From NCBI RefSeq assembly GCF_003182275.1, contig NZ_QGTR01000004.1:363811-427810 (forward strand): 64,000 nucleotides of DNA, given 5' to 3'. The notes below the pieces were generated by a model, which did not search any database, was not told the origin of the DNA, and saw nothing but the letters and a program-made list of their open reading frames with translations. Source of the stretch: Hoeflea marina (GTDB lineage Bacteria; Pseudomonadota; Alphaproteobacteria; Rhizobiales; Rhizobiaceae). A program made the translations under genes and the position numbers. Positions 53,401-61,302 of this stretch are shown one piece after another; position 1 is the first letter of the stretch, and each line of letters begins with the position of its first letter.

Positions 53401-53558
53401 TGTCGTTTGACGTCCCGGTCGCGCATTTCGGCCTCGGCGCGGCCGACACCGTCGACAGCCTCCGCATCGACTGGTCGACGGGCGGCCATATCGACATCAC
53501 CGGTCCGCTGCCTGCCGGCGCCCGCTACCGGATCAGCCGCATGCAGGCCCCGTCATGA
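50463..53558 (+). CDS. Permease (DUF318/YraQ-like) fused to FG-GAP repeats and a C-terminal ASPIC/UnbV domain
   Basis: The 1031-residue protein has an N-terminal membrane domain (about 1-365, eight to ten helices) with the permease core GMVFGAPLGVCVNCAAPIAK (Cys127, Cys130) and MIASPTLNIVVLTML. After a linker come FG-GAP/VCBS calcium-loop repeats (DYDGDGDPDLVF near 462, DIDNDGWLDLFV, DIDRDGDLDLAV, DIDLDGALDLLE, DVDNDGWQDVYI, DIDNDGDIDFVS). An insert at about 712-798 has six cysteines. An ASPIC/UnbV domain ends the protein (about 945-1027). The C-terminal part is probably extracytoplasmic. The transported species is unknown. Two Sel1-repeat genes follow. Confidence 0.82.
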   Translation: MDVIVLRPFGKRFTLAVLLVAFLALNFWTTSRYPSLNDKAVMSGAIQLEDPLSFEARYPVLPDHPAWRKIGYSTVNWISTNRQGMTFGVLFAAAFLTLLGYLRRHSFKGGFSNSALGMVFGAPLGVCVNCAAPIAKGLYSGGARAESTLSAMIASPTLNIVVLTMLFSLFPVYMAVTKIVLSLLVILVAVPLICRLLPAWQLQAAVGSRKALALPSPRLDSAERETLQRAVLLFVADYLSNLWFIVRTTVPLMLLAGFLGAVVATLVPASLLEGAGFGFVGLVAIAVVGTFLPVPIGFDVVATGALMNGGLAPGYVMALLFTLGIFSVYSFFIVAGAISARAALLLAGTIMVFGVLAGAGISLWHDRQSRKALEILTGFEINLVGAAHAATTMPGGTPFRQLSDGTSRITLTPTPFAARSPAGAAPFTRLEAWHLGLDKPVEFSFGDMWPPFWEGRSVAAGDYDGDGDPDLVFASSEKGLYIYGNDGSGRFTRQDVPLGALAGMAVFNAVPVDIDNDGWLDLFVATYAEGNYLLPNVGGRFDAARLARVANRDDAMLAMALSFGDIDRDGDLDLAVGNWSAGWYRRIPGEEATNRIIFNDAGRLTGEHFAELPGPPGETLSMLLSDIDLDGALDLLEGNDFEQPDIFSHGDGRGGFTPIGRNDGVIPMTTTTTMSIKTADLDNSGRPSIYIAQIAGRSSGVSRKLRMRPLEHYCDGIERSGDHASCQTNIDIKSWYKSGHSFDPGYAGKCGQMSGRYQAECRAMLVKDLAIQNHDPAVCDLIPIGAKRARTLCDIHFRPVRQPTAAELAAAIPQILRRNVLLVPARGGGYDERAEAAGLDVGGWSWDTKITDVDNDGWQDVYIVNGTWVPNEVSPSNIFFRNRGDGTFEEATSGFGLEDYLITAAAAAADIDNDGDIDFVSVPVNGPLIAFVNNSSAGNAVAFDFADEIGNRFGIGNRLTIRYGNGAMQTRELQLGGGYMSFDVPVAHFGLGAADTVDSLRIDWSTGGHIDITGPLPAGARYRISRMQAPS

Positions 53559-53654
53559 GCATTCGCGCGGCGCCATTGCCACGATGTCGGCCGCGCCCGA
53601 CCCGGCCGCAATCCGCCGCCGCGCTGCGCCGGCGACCCTTTCGGGAGTGAACCC

Positions 53655-55253
53655 ATGCGCGAGCTGCCTTTGCCGACCATCCTTCTCCTCACCCTGACCG
53701 CAGCCTGCCTCGCCTGGCCGGTCGCCGCCGCGGCCGGTGACGCAACGCCGTCACCGATCCCCTCGGCCCGGCAGGATGGGCAGGCGCCGCCAGGGGCCGG
53801 CCCTGCCGGTACCGAGGCCCCGGGCAACATGGCCGCTTCCGAGCAGGCCTACCGCGCCGGCGATTTCGCAACCGCCCGCCGGCTGCTCGAGCCCCAGGCG
53901 AAATCAGGCGATCCGCTGGCCGAATACCGGCTGGCGCACATGCTGCTGGAGGGCAAGGGCGGCGTCCGCGACCCGGCGGCAGCGGCGAAATGGCTGGAAA
54001 AGGCGGCAACCGGTGGCCAGGTGGAGGCGATGGCGCTGCTGGGCCGGCTCCATCTGCAGGGCGTTGGAGTCGAGCGCGACGCGGCCGGGGCCGTCCACTG
54101 GCTGACGCGCGCAGCCGAGAAGGGCAATGCCACCGCGCAGTACGAACTGGGCCTGCTCTACCGCAACGGCACGGGCATCGACCCGGATCCGCTGGCAGCC
54201 TTCACCTGGCTGCGGGCGGCGGCGGTCGGCGGCGTGGCCGCCGCGCAGTTCCAGTTGAGCCTCATCTACCGGCAGGGCTCGGGAGTGGCCGCCGACCAGG
54301 GCGAATCGCTGGCCTGGCTGCAGCGCTCCGCCGAAGGCGCATACGCCCCGGCGCAGTATGCGCTTGGCCGCGCCATGAGCGAAGGCCGGAGCATCGGCAG
54401 AGATGAGGCCGGGGCGATGGACCTCTACAGAGCCGCGGCCGAGGCCGGCCTCATGGAGGCACAGGCGCTGCTTGGCGCCATGGCCATGCAGGGCGAGAAT
54501 CCCGACACCGCCAAAGCGCTGGAATGGTTCCAAAGGGCGGCCGCGCAGGGCGACGCCGGCGCGCAGAGCAGCCTGGGCTACCTGTATGCGACCGGCACCG
54601 GCGTGGCGGCCGACGATGCCGTGGCGGCGGACTGGTACCGCCAGGCGGCCGAGGCCGGACTGCCGCGCGCCCAGGCCGCGCTTGCACTTCTGTACGAACG
54701 GGGCCGCGGCCTTGAACCCGATCCGGCCATGGCGGTGCACTGGTACCGGAGGGCCGCGGAGGCCGGCTGGCGGGAAGCCCGGCTGCGGCTTGGCCAGCTT
54801 GCCGCGCGCGGCGGCATCGAGGGCGCCGACAGGTCGGAACTGGCCACATGGATGGAAGTCGCCGCGGCCGCCGGGGACACGGCGGCGCGGGACGCGCTCG
54901 AGCGGTCCGCCGCGACCGGCGACGCGGCCGCGGCGGGCCGCCTGGCGCATCTGCTGGAAACCGGCGGCGGATCTGTCGATGCCGACAGGGCGCTGGCGCT
55001 CTACCGCGACGCCGCCGACCGGGGCGAAACCTATGCGCAGCTGATGCTGGGGCTCAGATACGCCCGGGGCGATGGAGTCGGCCAGGACTATGTCGAGGCC
55101 CACAAGTGGGTCAATCTCGCGGCCGCCGAGGGCAATCCAGAGGCGGTCAGGCAGCGCGCCCTGCTGGCCGCGCTGATGACGCCCGAGCAGGTCGCGCGCG
55201 CGCAGGCAGCCGCGCGCGACTGGACAAGTGGGCAGCCGGACGCCGCCCGATGA
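53655..55253 (+). CDS. Exported Sel1-repeat protein (first of two)
   Basis: The 532-residue protein has a signal peptide (PTILLLTLTAACLAWPVAAAAGD), a low-complexity linker and about 11 Sel1-type TPR-like repeats (for example AEYRLAHMLLEGKGGVRDPA, GNATAQYELGLLYRNGTGID, GDAGAQSSLGYLYATGTGVA). Such solenoids act as protein-binding scaffolds. The ATG follows GGAGTGA, 96 bases after the permease-fusion gene, and its stop overlaps the next Sel1 gene. It probably works with both neighbours in the periplasm or at the outer face of the inner membrane. Confidence 0.85.
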   Translation: MRELPLPTILLLTLTAACLAWPVAAAAGDATPSPIPSARQDGQAPPGAGPAGTEAPGNMAASEQAYRAGDFATARRLLEPQAKSGDPLAEYRLAHMLLEGKGGVRDPAAAAKWLEKAATGGQVEAMALLGRLHLQGVGVERDAAGAVHWLTRAAEKGNATAQYELGLLYRNGTGIDPDPLAAFTWLRAAAVGGVAAAQFQLSLIYRQGSGVAADQGESLAWLQRSAEGAYAPAQYALGRAMSEGRSIGRDEAGAMDLYRAAAEAGLMEAQALLGAMAMQGENPDTAKALEWFQRAAAQGDAGAQSSLGYLYATGTGVAADDAVAADWYRQAAEAGLPRAQAALALLYERGRGLEPDPAMAVHWYRRAAEAGWREARLRLGQLAARGGIEGADRSELATWMEVAAAAGDTAARDALERSAATGDAAAAGRLAHLLETGGGSVDADRALALYRDAADRGETYAQLMLGLRYARGDGVGQDYVEAHKWVNLAAAEGNPEAVRQRALLAALMTPEQVARAQAAARDWTSGQPDAAR

Positions 55254-56521
55254 CCTCCGTCGGAAGGGCGGCCGCCGGCCTCATCGCCACGGTCCTGACG
55301 CTGGCGGTCGCATCGGCGGGCACGGCATGCGCGGAAGGACCGGCTGCTTCCGCGGTGCCGGAAATTGCCGATGTCGCCACGGCGCTGGCACGCCTCCGGC
55401 CGCTCGCCGAAGCCGGGGACGCGGAAGCGCAGAAGCAGCTCGGCTGGATTCATGCCCGCGGCGTGGGAGTCCTGCAGGATCATGCCGCGGCCGCGCACTG
55501 GCTGGGTCTGGCAGCCCGGCAGGGCGATGCCGAGGCGCAGAACGGCTATGCCGCACTGCTTGCCGCGGGACTGGGCGTGGCGCGGGACGGGGCGGCGGCC
55601 CTGAAATGGTATGCAAGTGCCGCGAAACAGGGTGCGCCCGAACATCAGTTCGACCTGGGGCGGATGTATGAAAACGGAGAGGGCGTGGCGCGAGATCCGG
55701 CTCAGGCGGCGAGATGGTACGCCCTTGCCGCGGCACAGGGCCTTGCCGACGCCGAAGCCAGTCTGGGCCTGCTCCACCAGCGCGGCGAAGGCGTGCCGCG
55801 GGATCCGGCTCGCGCATTCGAGCTCCTGCAGGCCGCCGCCGGAAAGGGGCAGGCCCGTGCGCAGAACAACCTGGCGCTGATGTATGTGCGGGGCGAAGGC
55901 GTGGCGCAGGACTACGCAACCGCAGCCGGCTGGTTTCGGAAGGCCGCCGACCAGGGATTGAAGCAGGCCATGACCAATCTCGGCGTGATGTACGAAAACG
56001 GCTTCGGCGTGCCGATCGACGAGGCGGCGGCCGCAGAATGGTACCGGCGCGGCGGCCGGCAGGGCACGGCCCCGGACACCGGATTTGCGCTTATTGATGA
56101 CGCGACGGACTATGTCTACGATGCCAGGCTCCAGCCGCCGGGCGCAGACGGCGGGAGCCTGGCCGCCCACCGGTCGGCGGCGGAACGCGGCGACCCTGTG
56201 GCGCAGTTCATTCTCGCCTATCTGCTGGCCGTCGGGCTCGGCGTCGATCGCGACCCCGCCGCCGCCGCAACCCTGTTCCGCAAGTCCGCCCGCGCCGGCA
56301 TTGCGCCGGCCATGACCAATCTCGGGCTGCTGCACATGCGCGGTCAGGGTGTGCCGCAGGATTTCGTCCTGGGATACGGGTGGATCATGCTGGCCGCAGC
56401 GGCGGGCGAACCCGGTTCGGCCGAGTTGCGCGATGCCGCTGCGGCGCGGTTGACCGAGGCACAGATCAACGAGGCCCAGCGACTGGCCGCAGTGCTGATG
56501 CCGGCCGTGCCGCGCCGCTGA
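55250..56521 (+). CDS. Exported Sel1-repeat protein (second of two)
   Basis: The 423-residue protein starts with MTSVGRAAAGLIATVLTLAV and a signal cleavage near GTACAEG; the cysteine there could allow lipidation, but no strict lipobox is seen. About eight Sel1 repeats follow (DAEAQKQLGWIHARGVGVLQ, GDAEAQNGYAALLAAGLGVA, QARAQNNLALMYVRGEGVAQ). Its ATG shares bases with the stop of the preceding Sel1 gene (ATGA), so synthesis is coupled. A role as an interacting scaffold is inferred. Confidence 0.85.
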   Translation: MTSVGRAAAGLIATVLTLAVASAGTACAEGPAASAVPEIADVATALARLRPLAEAGDAEAQKQLGWIHARGVGVLQDHAAAAHWLGLAARQGDAEAQNGYAALLAAGLGVARDGAAALKWYASAAKQGAPEHQFDLGRMYENGEGVARDPAQAARWYALAAAQGLADAEASLGLLHQRGEGVPRDPARAFELLQAAAGKGQARAQNNLALMYVRGEGVAQDYATAAGWFRKAADQGLKQAMTNLGVMYENGFGVPIDEAAAAEWYRRGGRQGTAPDTGFALIDDATDYVYDARLQPPGADGGSLAAHRSAAERGDPVAQFILAYLLAVGLGVDRDPAAAATLFRKSARAGIAPAMTNLGLLHMRGQGVPQDFVLGYGWIMLAAAAGEPGSAELRDAAAARLTEAQINEAQRLAAVLMPAVPRR

Positions 56522-56833
56522 CCGGGCAGTTGCGGCCAGGTCAACCTGCGTTCAAGCGTGACATAGCTGCTTTCGGGACGGCGCGCACAGGTCAGCAACT
56601 CGGGCGCCCCCGACTGCCCACGCAAATAAGAAATTTCTCATGTCACCGGACAATCGGCATCCTTGAAGCTTATTTTGCGAATTGAATTCGAAATGTGGGC
56701 GTCATTGCCTTGTTGAACTTCATCTTTTATGTATAATTGAATCCTGTTTCGTAATGAATTGTCGATGGCACTTTTTATATTGACTGGCGAACGATGACCG
56801 GAAATCCGGTTGGCCGGTTATGGGAGATGCGCA
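56522..56833. other. AT-rich intergenic region with promoter
   Basis: These 312 bases are noticeably AT-rich compared with the flanking genes. They include a good sigma-70-like promoter (separate entry) and a short palindrome GAATTGAATTC at about 56682. No gene is evident. Confidence 0.55.
56710..56737 (+). promoter_or_regulatory. Sigma-70-like promoter for the secreted-protein pair
   Basis: TTGTTG and a consensus TATAAT are separated by 16 bases, about 95 bases before the ATG at 56834. The consensus -10 stands out in this GC-rich genome. Confidence 0.55.
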
Positions 56834-57289
56834 ATGGCAGCATGCAGATCAGCACACTCACCTTCAAGCCGGCGGTCAGCGCGAGGGGTTGGCCTTGCCG
56901 GTCTCGCGGCAGCGCTGCTGGCCGGCGGCGCCGGCGCGGCGGACATCAGCGCCGCCAACCGCTTCTCCGGCGCCACGCTCGGCTTTGAAATCAAGGGCAC
57001 CTACAGCAACGTCACGCTGACGGTGACAGGCCCGGATGGCTACCTCGCCAGCGCCTACGCGGAGAAATCCGCACCCAGTCTCGATCTGGGCGGATCCGGC
57101 AAGCTGGCAGACGGGCAGTATCACTACCAGCTCACCGCAGCCGATCCGTCCGTGATGATGAAGCAGGTGCAGCTCGACAACGGCCGTGACAAGCCTGCCC
57201 CGGACAGCGTGCCCGCAAGCGTCACAATGAGCGGCGTCTTCACCATCAGGGACGGCGCGATCATCAAACCGGTCGAGGAAAAGGAATAG
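56834..57289 (+). CDS. Small secreted beta-rich protein of unknown function
   Basis: The 151-residue protein has a twin-arginine-containing leader (SSRRSARGVGLAGLAAALLAGGAGAAD) and a mature part of alternating hydrophobic residues (LGFEIKGTYSNVTLTVTGPDG, GKLADGQYHYQLTAAD) that looks like a beta-sandwich. The ATG at 56834 is preferred over an upstream TTG. It is followed 27 bases later by a larger secreted fibre-like protein, so the two probably form one transcript and act together at the surface. I do not recognise the family. Confidence 0.65.
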   Translation: MAACRSAHSPSSRRSARGVGLAGLAAALLAGGAGAADISAANRFSGATLGFEIKGTYSNVTLTVTGPDGYLASAYAEKSAPSLDLGGSGKLADGQYHYQLTAADPSVMMKQVQLDNGRDKPAPDSVPASVTMSGVFTIRDGAIIKPVEEKE

Positions 57290-57316
57290 CGCCCGAGGGG
57301 TGAAGGGAGATGTCAG

Positions 57317-58441
57317 ATGAGGGACCGCAAGAACCTGTTGACCGCAAGCATCCTGGCTGTCGGCATCGGCGGTGGCGCGTTCGGCGCGGCTCCGGCACAG
57401 GCAGACCAGGTATTCGCCGACGATGTCATCATACAGGGCAGCCTCTGCGTCGGCTTCGACTGTGTCAATAACGAGACCTTTGGTGATACGACGATTCTGA
57501 TGAAGGAAAACAACACCCGAGTTAGATTCTTCGACACCTCGGTAGGAACCTTCCCCAGCACCGACTGGCAACTGACCGCCAATGACAGCGCCAGCGGCGG
57601 CGCCAACAAGTTCTCCATCGAGGATTTGACCGCCGCCACGGTCCCCTTCACCATCACCGGCAATGCGCCCAGCAATTCGATGTTCGTCGATTCCGTGGGC
57701 CGGCTCGGTCTCAAGACATCCACGCCCGTGCTCGACCTGCACATCCGCAGCGGAAACACGCCCGCCATGCGGATGGAACAGGACGGCTCCTCCGGATTCC
57801 CCGCCCAGACCTGGGACGTGGCCGGCAACGAGGCCAATTTCTTCGTTCGCGACGTCACCAACGGCAGCCGGCTGCCGTTCCGGATCCAGCCCGGGGCTCC
57901 GACCAGTTCGGTCTACATCAACAATGTCGGAAATGTCGGTCTCGGTGCGGGCACCACGCCTGACACGGCGCTGCATATCAGCCGGTCCGACAATGCCGCC
58001 ACGACGCTCACGATGGAAAACACCAATGCCGCCATCAACCGCACCTGGCAGCTGGTGCTGCGCACGGACGGAGAGTTTGCCTTAAATGACGCGGCATCGG
58101 TCGGCGCCGACTTCATTTTCCGCGCCGGTGCGGCGGGTGGCCTCACCATCCAGGGCAATCTGGTCACCGGTGCCGGCGGCACATGCGCTCCGCCGAACCC
58201 GCCCTGCGACCTTGTTTTTGCCGATCCGTCGAAGCTTCCGACAATCGAGGAACACGCCCGGGACATGTGGGCCAACCAGTACCTGCCCGCAGTCGGGCCG
58301 ACCCTGGCGGGCGAGCCGATCGATGTCACGGACAAGATAACCCGGATGCTCAATGAACTGGAAAAGGCCCACATCTACATCGCCGAACTGCACCAACGCA
58401 TCGCCGATCTGGAGCAGGACAGGCCCACCGCAAGCCCGTAG
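57317..58441 (+). CDS. Secreted fibre-like protein with beta repeats and C-terminal coiled coil
   Basis: The 374-residue protein has a signal peptide (LTASILAVGIGGGAFGAAPAQAD). It then has repeated short beta units of the kind found in phage tail fibres (SVGRLGLKTSTPVLDLHIRS, NVGNVGLGAGTTPDTALHIS). A C-terminal region (about 330-368, ITRMLNELEKAHIYIAELHQ) has heptad spacing typical of a coiled coil. A similar end in tail-spike proteins carries an S74 self-cleaving chaperone, but no such catalytic Ser-Lys pair is seen here. It is probably an oligomeric surface or matrix protein encoded with the small secreted protein upstream. Confidence 0.65.
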   Translation: MRDRKNLLTASILAVGIGGGAFGAAPAQADQVFADDVIIQGSLCVGFDCVNNETFGDTTILMKENNTRVRFFDTSVGTFPSTDWQLTANDSASGGANKFSIEDLTAATVPFTITGNAPSNSMFVDSVGRLGLKTSTPVLDLHIRSGNTPAMRMEQDGSSGFPAQTWDVAGNEANFFVRDVTNGSRLPFRIQPGAPTSSVYINNVGNVGLGAGTTPDTALHISRSDNAATTLTMENTNAAINRTWQLVLRTDGEFALNDAASVGADFIFRAGAAGGLTIQGNLVTGAGGTCAPPNPPCDLVFADPSKLPTIEEHARDMWANQYLPAVGPTLAGEPIDVTDKITRMLNELEKAHIYIAELHQRIADLEQDRPTASP

Positions 58442-58814
58442 CCGGATGCGAGCACGCTGACCGGAGCCATGCCGGGGATGGCGCCAAGCCTGTTCAATCA
58501 CCCTCCCGGCACCGCCGCAGCGATATCGGCGCAGCGGATGTCGAATGCGCCGTGCCTTGACACCCCCAGGCAAGACGCCGCACCCGGCGATGTCGTGCCG
58601 ATCTCCTGAAATCCGCCAGAGAAGACCCGGCCGGAACCCGCATGATCGTCAAATCCATTCCTGTGACCGACCGCGGCGCGGCAAGCATGCGTCAGGAGGG
58701 ATATCTTGCACCGCAATCCGCGGCTCGATGCATGTTTGAATACAGAATTTCAGGTCTGCTCATGGTTTCAACCATCTTCGACGTCCAGTCAGGGTCAAGC
58801 CAAGGCCAGACGCC
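58442..58814. other. Intergenic region without recognisable gene
   Basis: These 373 bases lie between the fibre-like protein and a glycosyltransferase-like gene on the same strand. I see no gene, tRNA or strong hairpin in them. They presumably contain a promoter for the downstream gene. Confidence 0.4.
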
Positions 58815-59690
58815 ATGAAATGCTCGATTTCCTGCGTTCTTGATCGCAGTCGCAAATTCTACAGGCAGTTCATAGTCTGGAGCCGTTCTCTCGATATGGT
58901 CGACCCTGGCCGTGCCCTGCATCGGATCGCATTCCATGTCGGCGACATTCCGGCCGAAATGACCGACTTCGCCCGACGGAACGGCATCGAGCTGGTGCAG
59001 GTTCCACCTTTCGGCCTTGCCGCATCCCCCTACTGCAACAAGCTCGGGCAACTCTCTCATCTTGCCCGGTCGGGCGCCGATTATCTGATCATGAGCGACA
59101 TCGACATCGCGTTCATGGCCTCTCCCGCTGGTCTGATCGAAGCCGGAAAGATCCGCGCCAAGATTGTCGACCAGCCGAACCCGCCCGGCGACAGATTGCG
59201 GGAGCTGCTGAGCGAGATGGGCTTTCCCGACGCAACCCTCGACCGATGTCCCGACTTCGCGCCGGGGCATCCCACGCACCGATACAATTGCAATGGCGGG
59301 CTGTATGTCCTGCCGCGAACCTGTCTCGATCTTGTCGGCGAGCGCTGGATCGACTGGACCATGCAATGCTCGCGGAAGATCGGACTGCTGCGCGACGCCG
59401 CGATCCATATCGACCAGCTCGGCTTCATGCTGGCGATGATCGAGCTCGACCTGCCCTTCGAGCCGCTGGCGACCGAGGACAATTTCCCTACCCATTTCGA
59501 ACCGGAGGCCTATGCGCGATGGCGGCCGGCCGAGATCCGTGCGCTGCATTACCACCATCGCATCGACGTCGATGGCAGGCTGCAGCCCACGGGGGCAACC
59601 GCCGTGGACATCTGGGTCGACCGCGCCAACCAGGCGCTGGCGATCTCCAGAGACGAATATGCGCGCTTCGACCCCGTCCTGTGCGACTAG
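58815..59690 (+). CDS. Glycosyltransferase-like protein (GT-A type, DxD)
   Basis: The 291-residue protein has an N-terminal Rossmann-like region, SPYCNKLGQL, a DxD-type motif in YLIMSDIDIAFM (DID at 95-97) and a later NCNGGLYVLPR segment, as seen in some GT-A glycosyltransferases. No signal peptide is present. It is followed by a sulfotransferase gene, so a sulfated surface glycan is a reasonable inference. The exact family and sugar are not determined. Confidence 0.62.
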   Translation: MKCSISCVLDRSRKFYRQFIVWSRSLDMVDPGRALHRIAFHVGDIPAEMTDFARRNGIELVQVPPFGLAASPYCNKLGQLSHLARSGADYLIMSDIDIAFMASPAGLIEAGKIRAKIVDQPNPPGDRLRELLSEMGFPDATLDRCPDFAPGHPTHRYNCNGGLYVLPRTCLDLVGERWIDWTMQCSRKIGLLRDAAIHIDQLGFMLAMIELDLPFEPLATEDNFPTHFEPEAYARWRPAEIRALHYHHRIDVDGRLQPTGATAVDIWVDRANQALAISRDEYARFDPVLCD

Positions 59691-59817
59691 GCCGACCGCT
59701 AAGTGGCAGGGTGCAGGGCATCGGGGATAGGAACAGTCTTGCGCAACTGCGGATTTCCGTCCGGGCCGGCTGGTCCGGCGCCCGCCCCGGCGATAGATTG
59801 CAGGACCGATGCATGTC

Positions 59818-59914
59818 GCCGGAAAGTGTGCAGGGGTTTCGGGATCACGACATGCATAATTATAAGGCGCTAAAGCACATGGCGTGAAACCGCACTCATG
59901 CTATGTGCTTTGGT
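59818..59914. repeat. Dispersed intergenic element, type A, copy 2
   Basis: The left half matches 17263-17315 almost base for base (AAAGTGTGCAG, GGTTTCGGGATCACGACATG). The right half is a decayed inverted repeat (AAAGCACAT...ATGTGCTTT, 59873-59910). It lies just upstream of the sulfotransferase ATG. Confidence 0.7.
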
Positions 59915-59928
59915 GACGAGGATGCCGA

Positions 59929-60867
59929 ATGACCGGACGCCGGAAACTGCTTTTGCATGTGGGGTTGCCGAAGACCGGGACCAGCGCCCTGCAGGCATGG
60001 TTGCGTGCCAATGCGCACACTCTTCGCCCGCACGGGATCGACTACCCCGATGCCTTCGCCGAGGGCGAGGACAAGCACCAGTTTCTGGTCGGCGCCCTTC
60101 GCTCGGGCACGTTCGACACGCTGGGCTCGGTGCTGGCCGGCTCGACCTCGCCCACGGTCATCCTGTCAAGCGAAGGACTTTCCAACCATCTCGATGATTT
60201 CAGCGACAGCCACCTGGCCCGGTTCCGGGACTGCGCGGCCGGCTTTGACACCGAGATCCTGCTCATCACGCGGGCCCGGCTGCCTTGGCTGCGGTCCTAT
60301 TACCGGCAATGCATCGTCAATCCGGCCAATGGGGCCAGCGATCTGTGGGCCACGACGCTTGAATTCGACGATTTTTCCGCCCATCCCCGCGCCCGGCGCC
60401 TGACCGATCATGCAGGCCTGACCGACGGAATGAAGGCGGCTTACGCGGCCGGGAGCGTGATCCGTCTCGCCTACGAGGATGACTGGTTTGCTGGTCTCAA
60501 GGCCGCGCTTGGGCTTGCAGGCGCCGCCCTGCCGCCCCTGCCGCGCAACAACGACTCCGTCCCCGACTGGGTTGTCCTGCTCATGCTCGAGGTCAACAGA
60601 AGCCATGCTCCGGAGACGGTGCGCCGCGCCTGGCGCGCTGCCCTGCAGGCCCATCTCGGCACCAGCCATTCGGTGTTCACGCAGTCCTGGCATCCCGACT
60701 GGCGCCGGGACACGGTCCTGATCGAGCCTCGGATCATCGGATCGCTGGCCGCCGCGATCGCCGCACGGGATCCGGGGGCCGCCGAGAGCCTCAACCGCTT
60801 CGCCGCTTTTCTGGGCGACGCCGCCGGCTCCCCTGAATTCTTTCGCGACAGTCCGGATGCGGTCTGA
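59929..60867 (+). CDS. Sulfotransferase-family protein
   Basis: The 312-residue protein starts with LLLHVGLPKTGTSALQAWL; the PKTGTS segment (14-19) is the 5'-phosphosulfate-binding loop for PAPS. A second region (TEILLITRARLPWLRSYYRQ) resembles the 3'-phosphate-binding site with its arginine. It should transfer sulfate from PAPS to a sugar or another acceptor. The preceding glycosyltransferase-like gene suggests a carbohydrate acceptor. Its stop directly abuts the stop of the convergent small membrane protein gene. Confidence 0.78.
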   Translation: MTGRRKLLLHVGLPKTGTSALQAWLRANAHTLRPHGIDYPDAFAEGEDKHQFLVGALRSGTFDTLGSVLAGSTSPTVILSSEGLSNHLDDFSDSHLARFRDCAAGFDTEILLITRARLPWLRSYYRQCIVNPANGASDLWATTLEFDDFSAHPRARRLTDHAGLTDGMKAAYAAGSVIRLAYEDDWFAGLKAALGLAGAALPPLPRNNDSVPDWVVLLMLEVNRSHAPETVRRAWRAALQAHLGTSHSVFTQSWHPDWRRDTVLIEPRIIGSLAAAIAARDPGAAESLNRFAAFLGDAAGSPEFFRDSPDAV

Positions 60868-61146
60868 TTATTTGAGATTGCGCCGCAGCCTGGTCGAATA
60901 GTCGTTGAGCTGCGCATCATAGCCTTCGATCATCCGCCGCTGGCGGCGCTTGCCGATGCGCAGCGCCACCCAGAACAGAATGACGGCCACGAGTCCGATA
61001 CCGAGCAGCATGGGGACACCGAGATCCTTGAGCTTGTCGGAGCCGAACACGGTGCGCAACGCTTCGTTGAAATCGAGCGCCAGCGCCGGAGTGGCCGCCA
61101 GGCACATCGCCGCCGCACCGATTCGCGGAATTGTCGTCTTCCACAT
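60868..61146 (-). CDS. Small membrane protein of unknown function
   Basis: The 92-residue protein has an N-terminal signal peptide or first membrane segment (PRIGAAAMCLAATPALALD), one clear membrane helix (GVPMLLGIGLVAVILFWVAL) and a basic, arginine-rich C-terminal tail (RIGKRRQRRMIEGYDAQLND). The ATG has AGGGGAT eight bases upstream. No family is recognised. It is convergent with the sulfotransferase gene without any intergenic base. Confidence 0.65.
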   Translation of the reverse strand: MWKTTIPRIGAAAMCLAATPALALDFNEALRTVFGSDKLKDLGVPMLLGIGLVAVILFWVALRIGKRRQRRMIEGYDAQLNDYSTRLRRNLK

Positions 61147-61302
61147 GCCATGATCCCCTGGATAGATCCGTTATCATCTTGTCGCCGCATTCTGGCACAA
61201 AGTGCTTAATCAAGGTTCAACCACCGCCGGGCAAGACGCCCGATGAGTGGAACAGCCTGGCCTTTTGCACCAACATGCCGCCGATGATGTGGACGAAATG
61301 CA

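Noticed and set aside
57317-58441. Prophage tail-fibre gene
   Set aside because: The protein has a Sec signal peptide and no phage structural or replication genes are nearby, so it was annotated as a secreted host protein.
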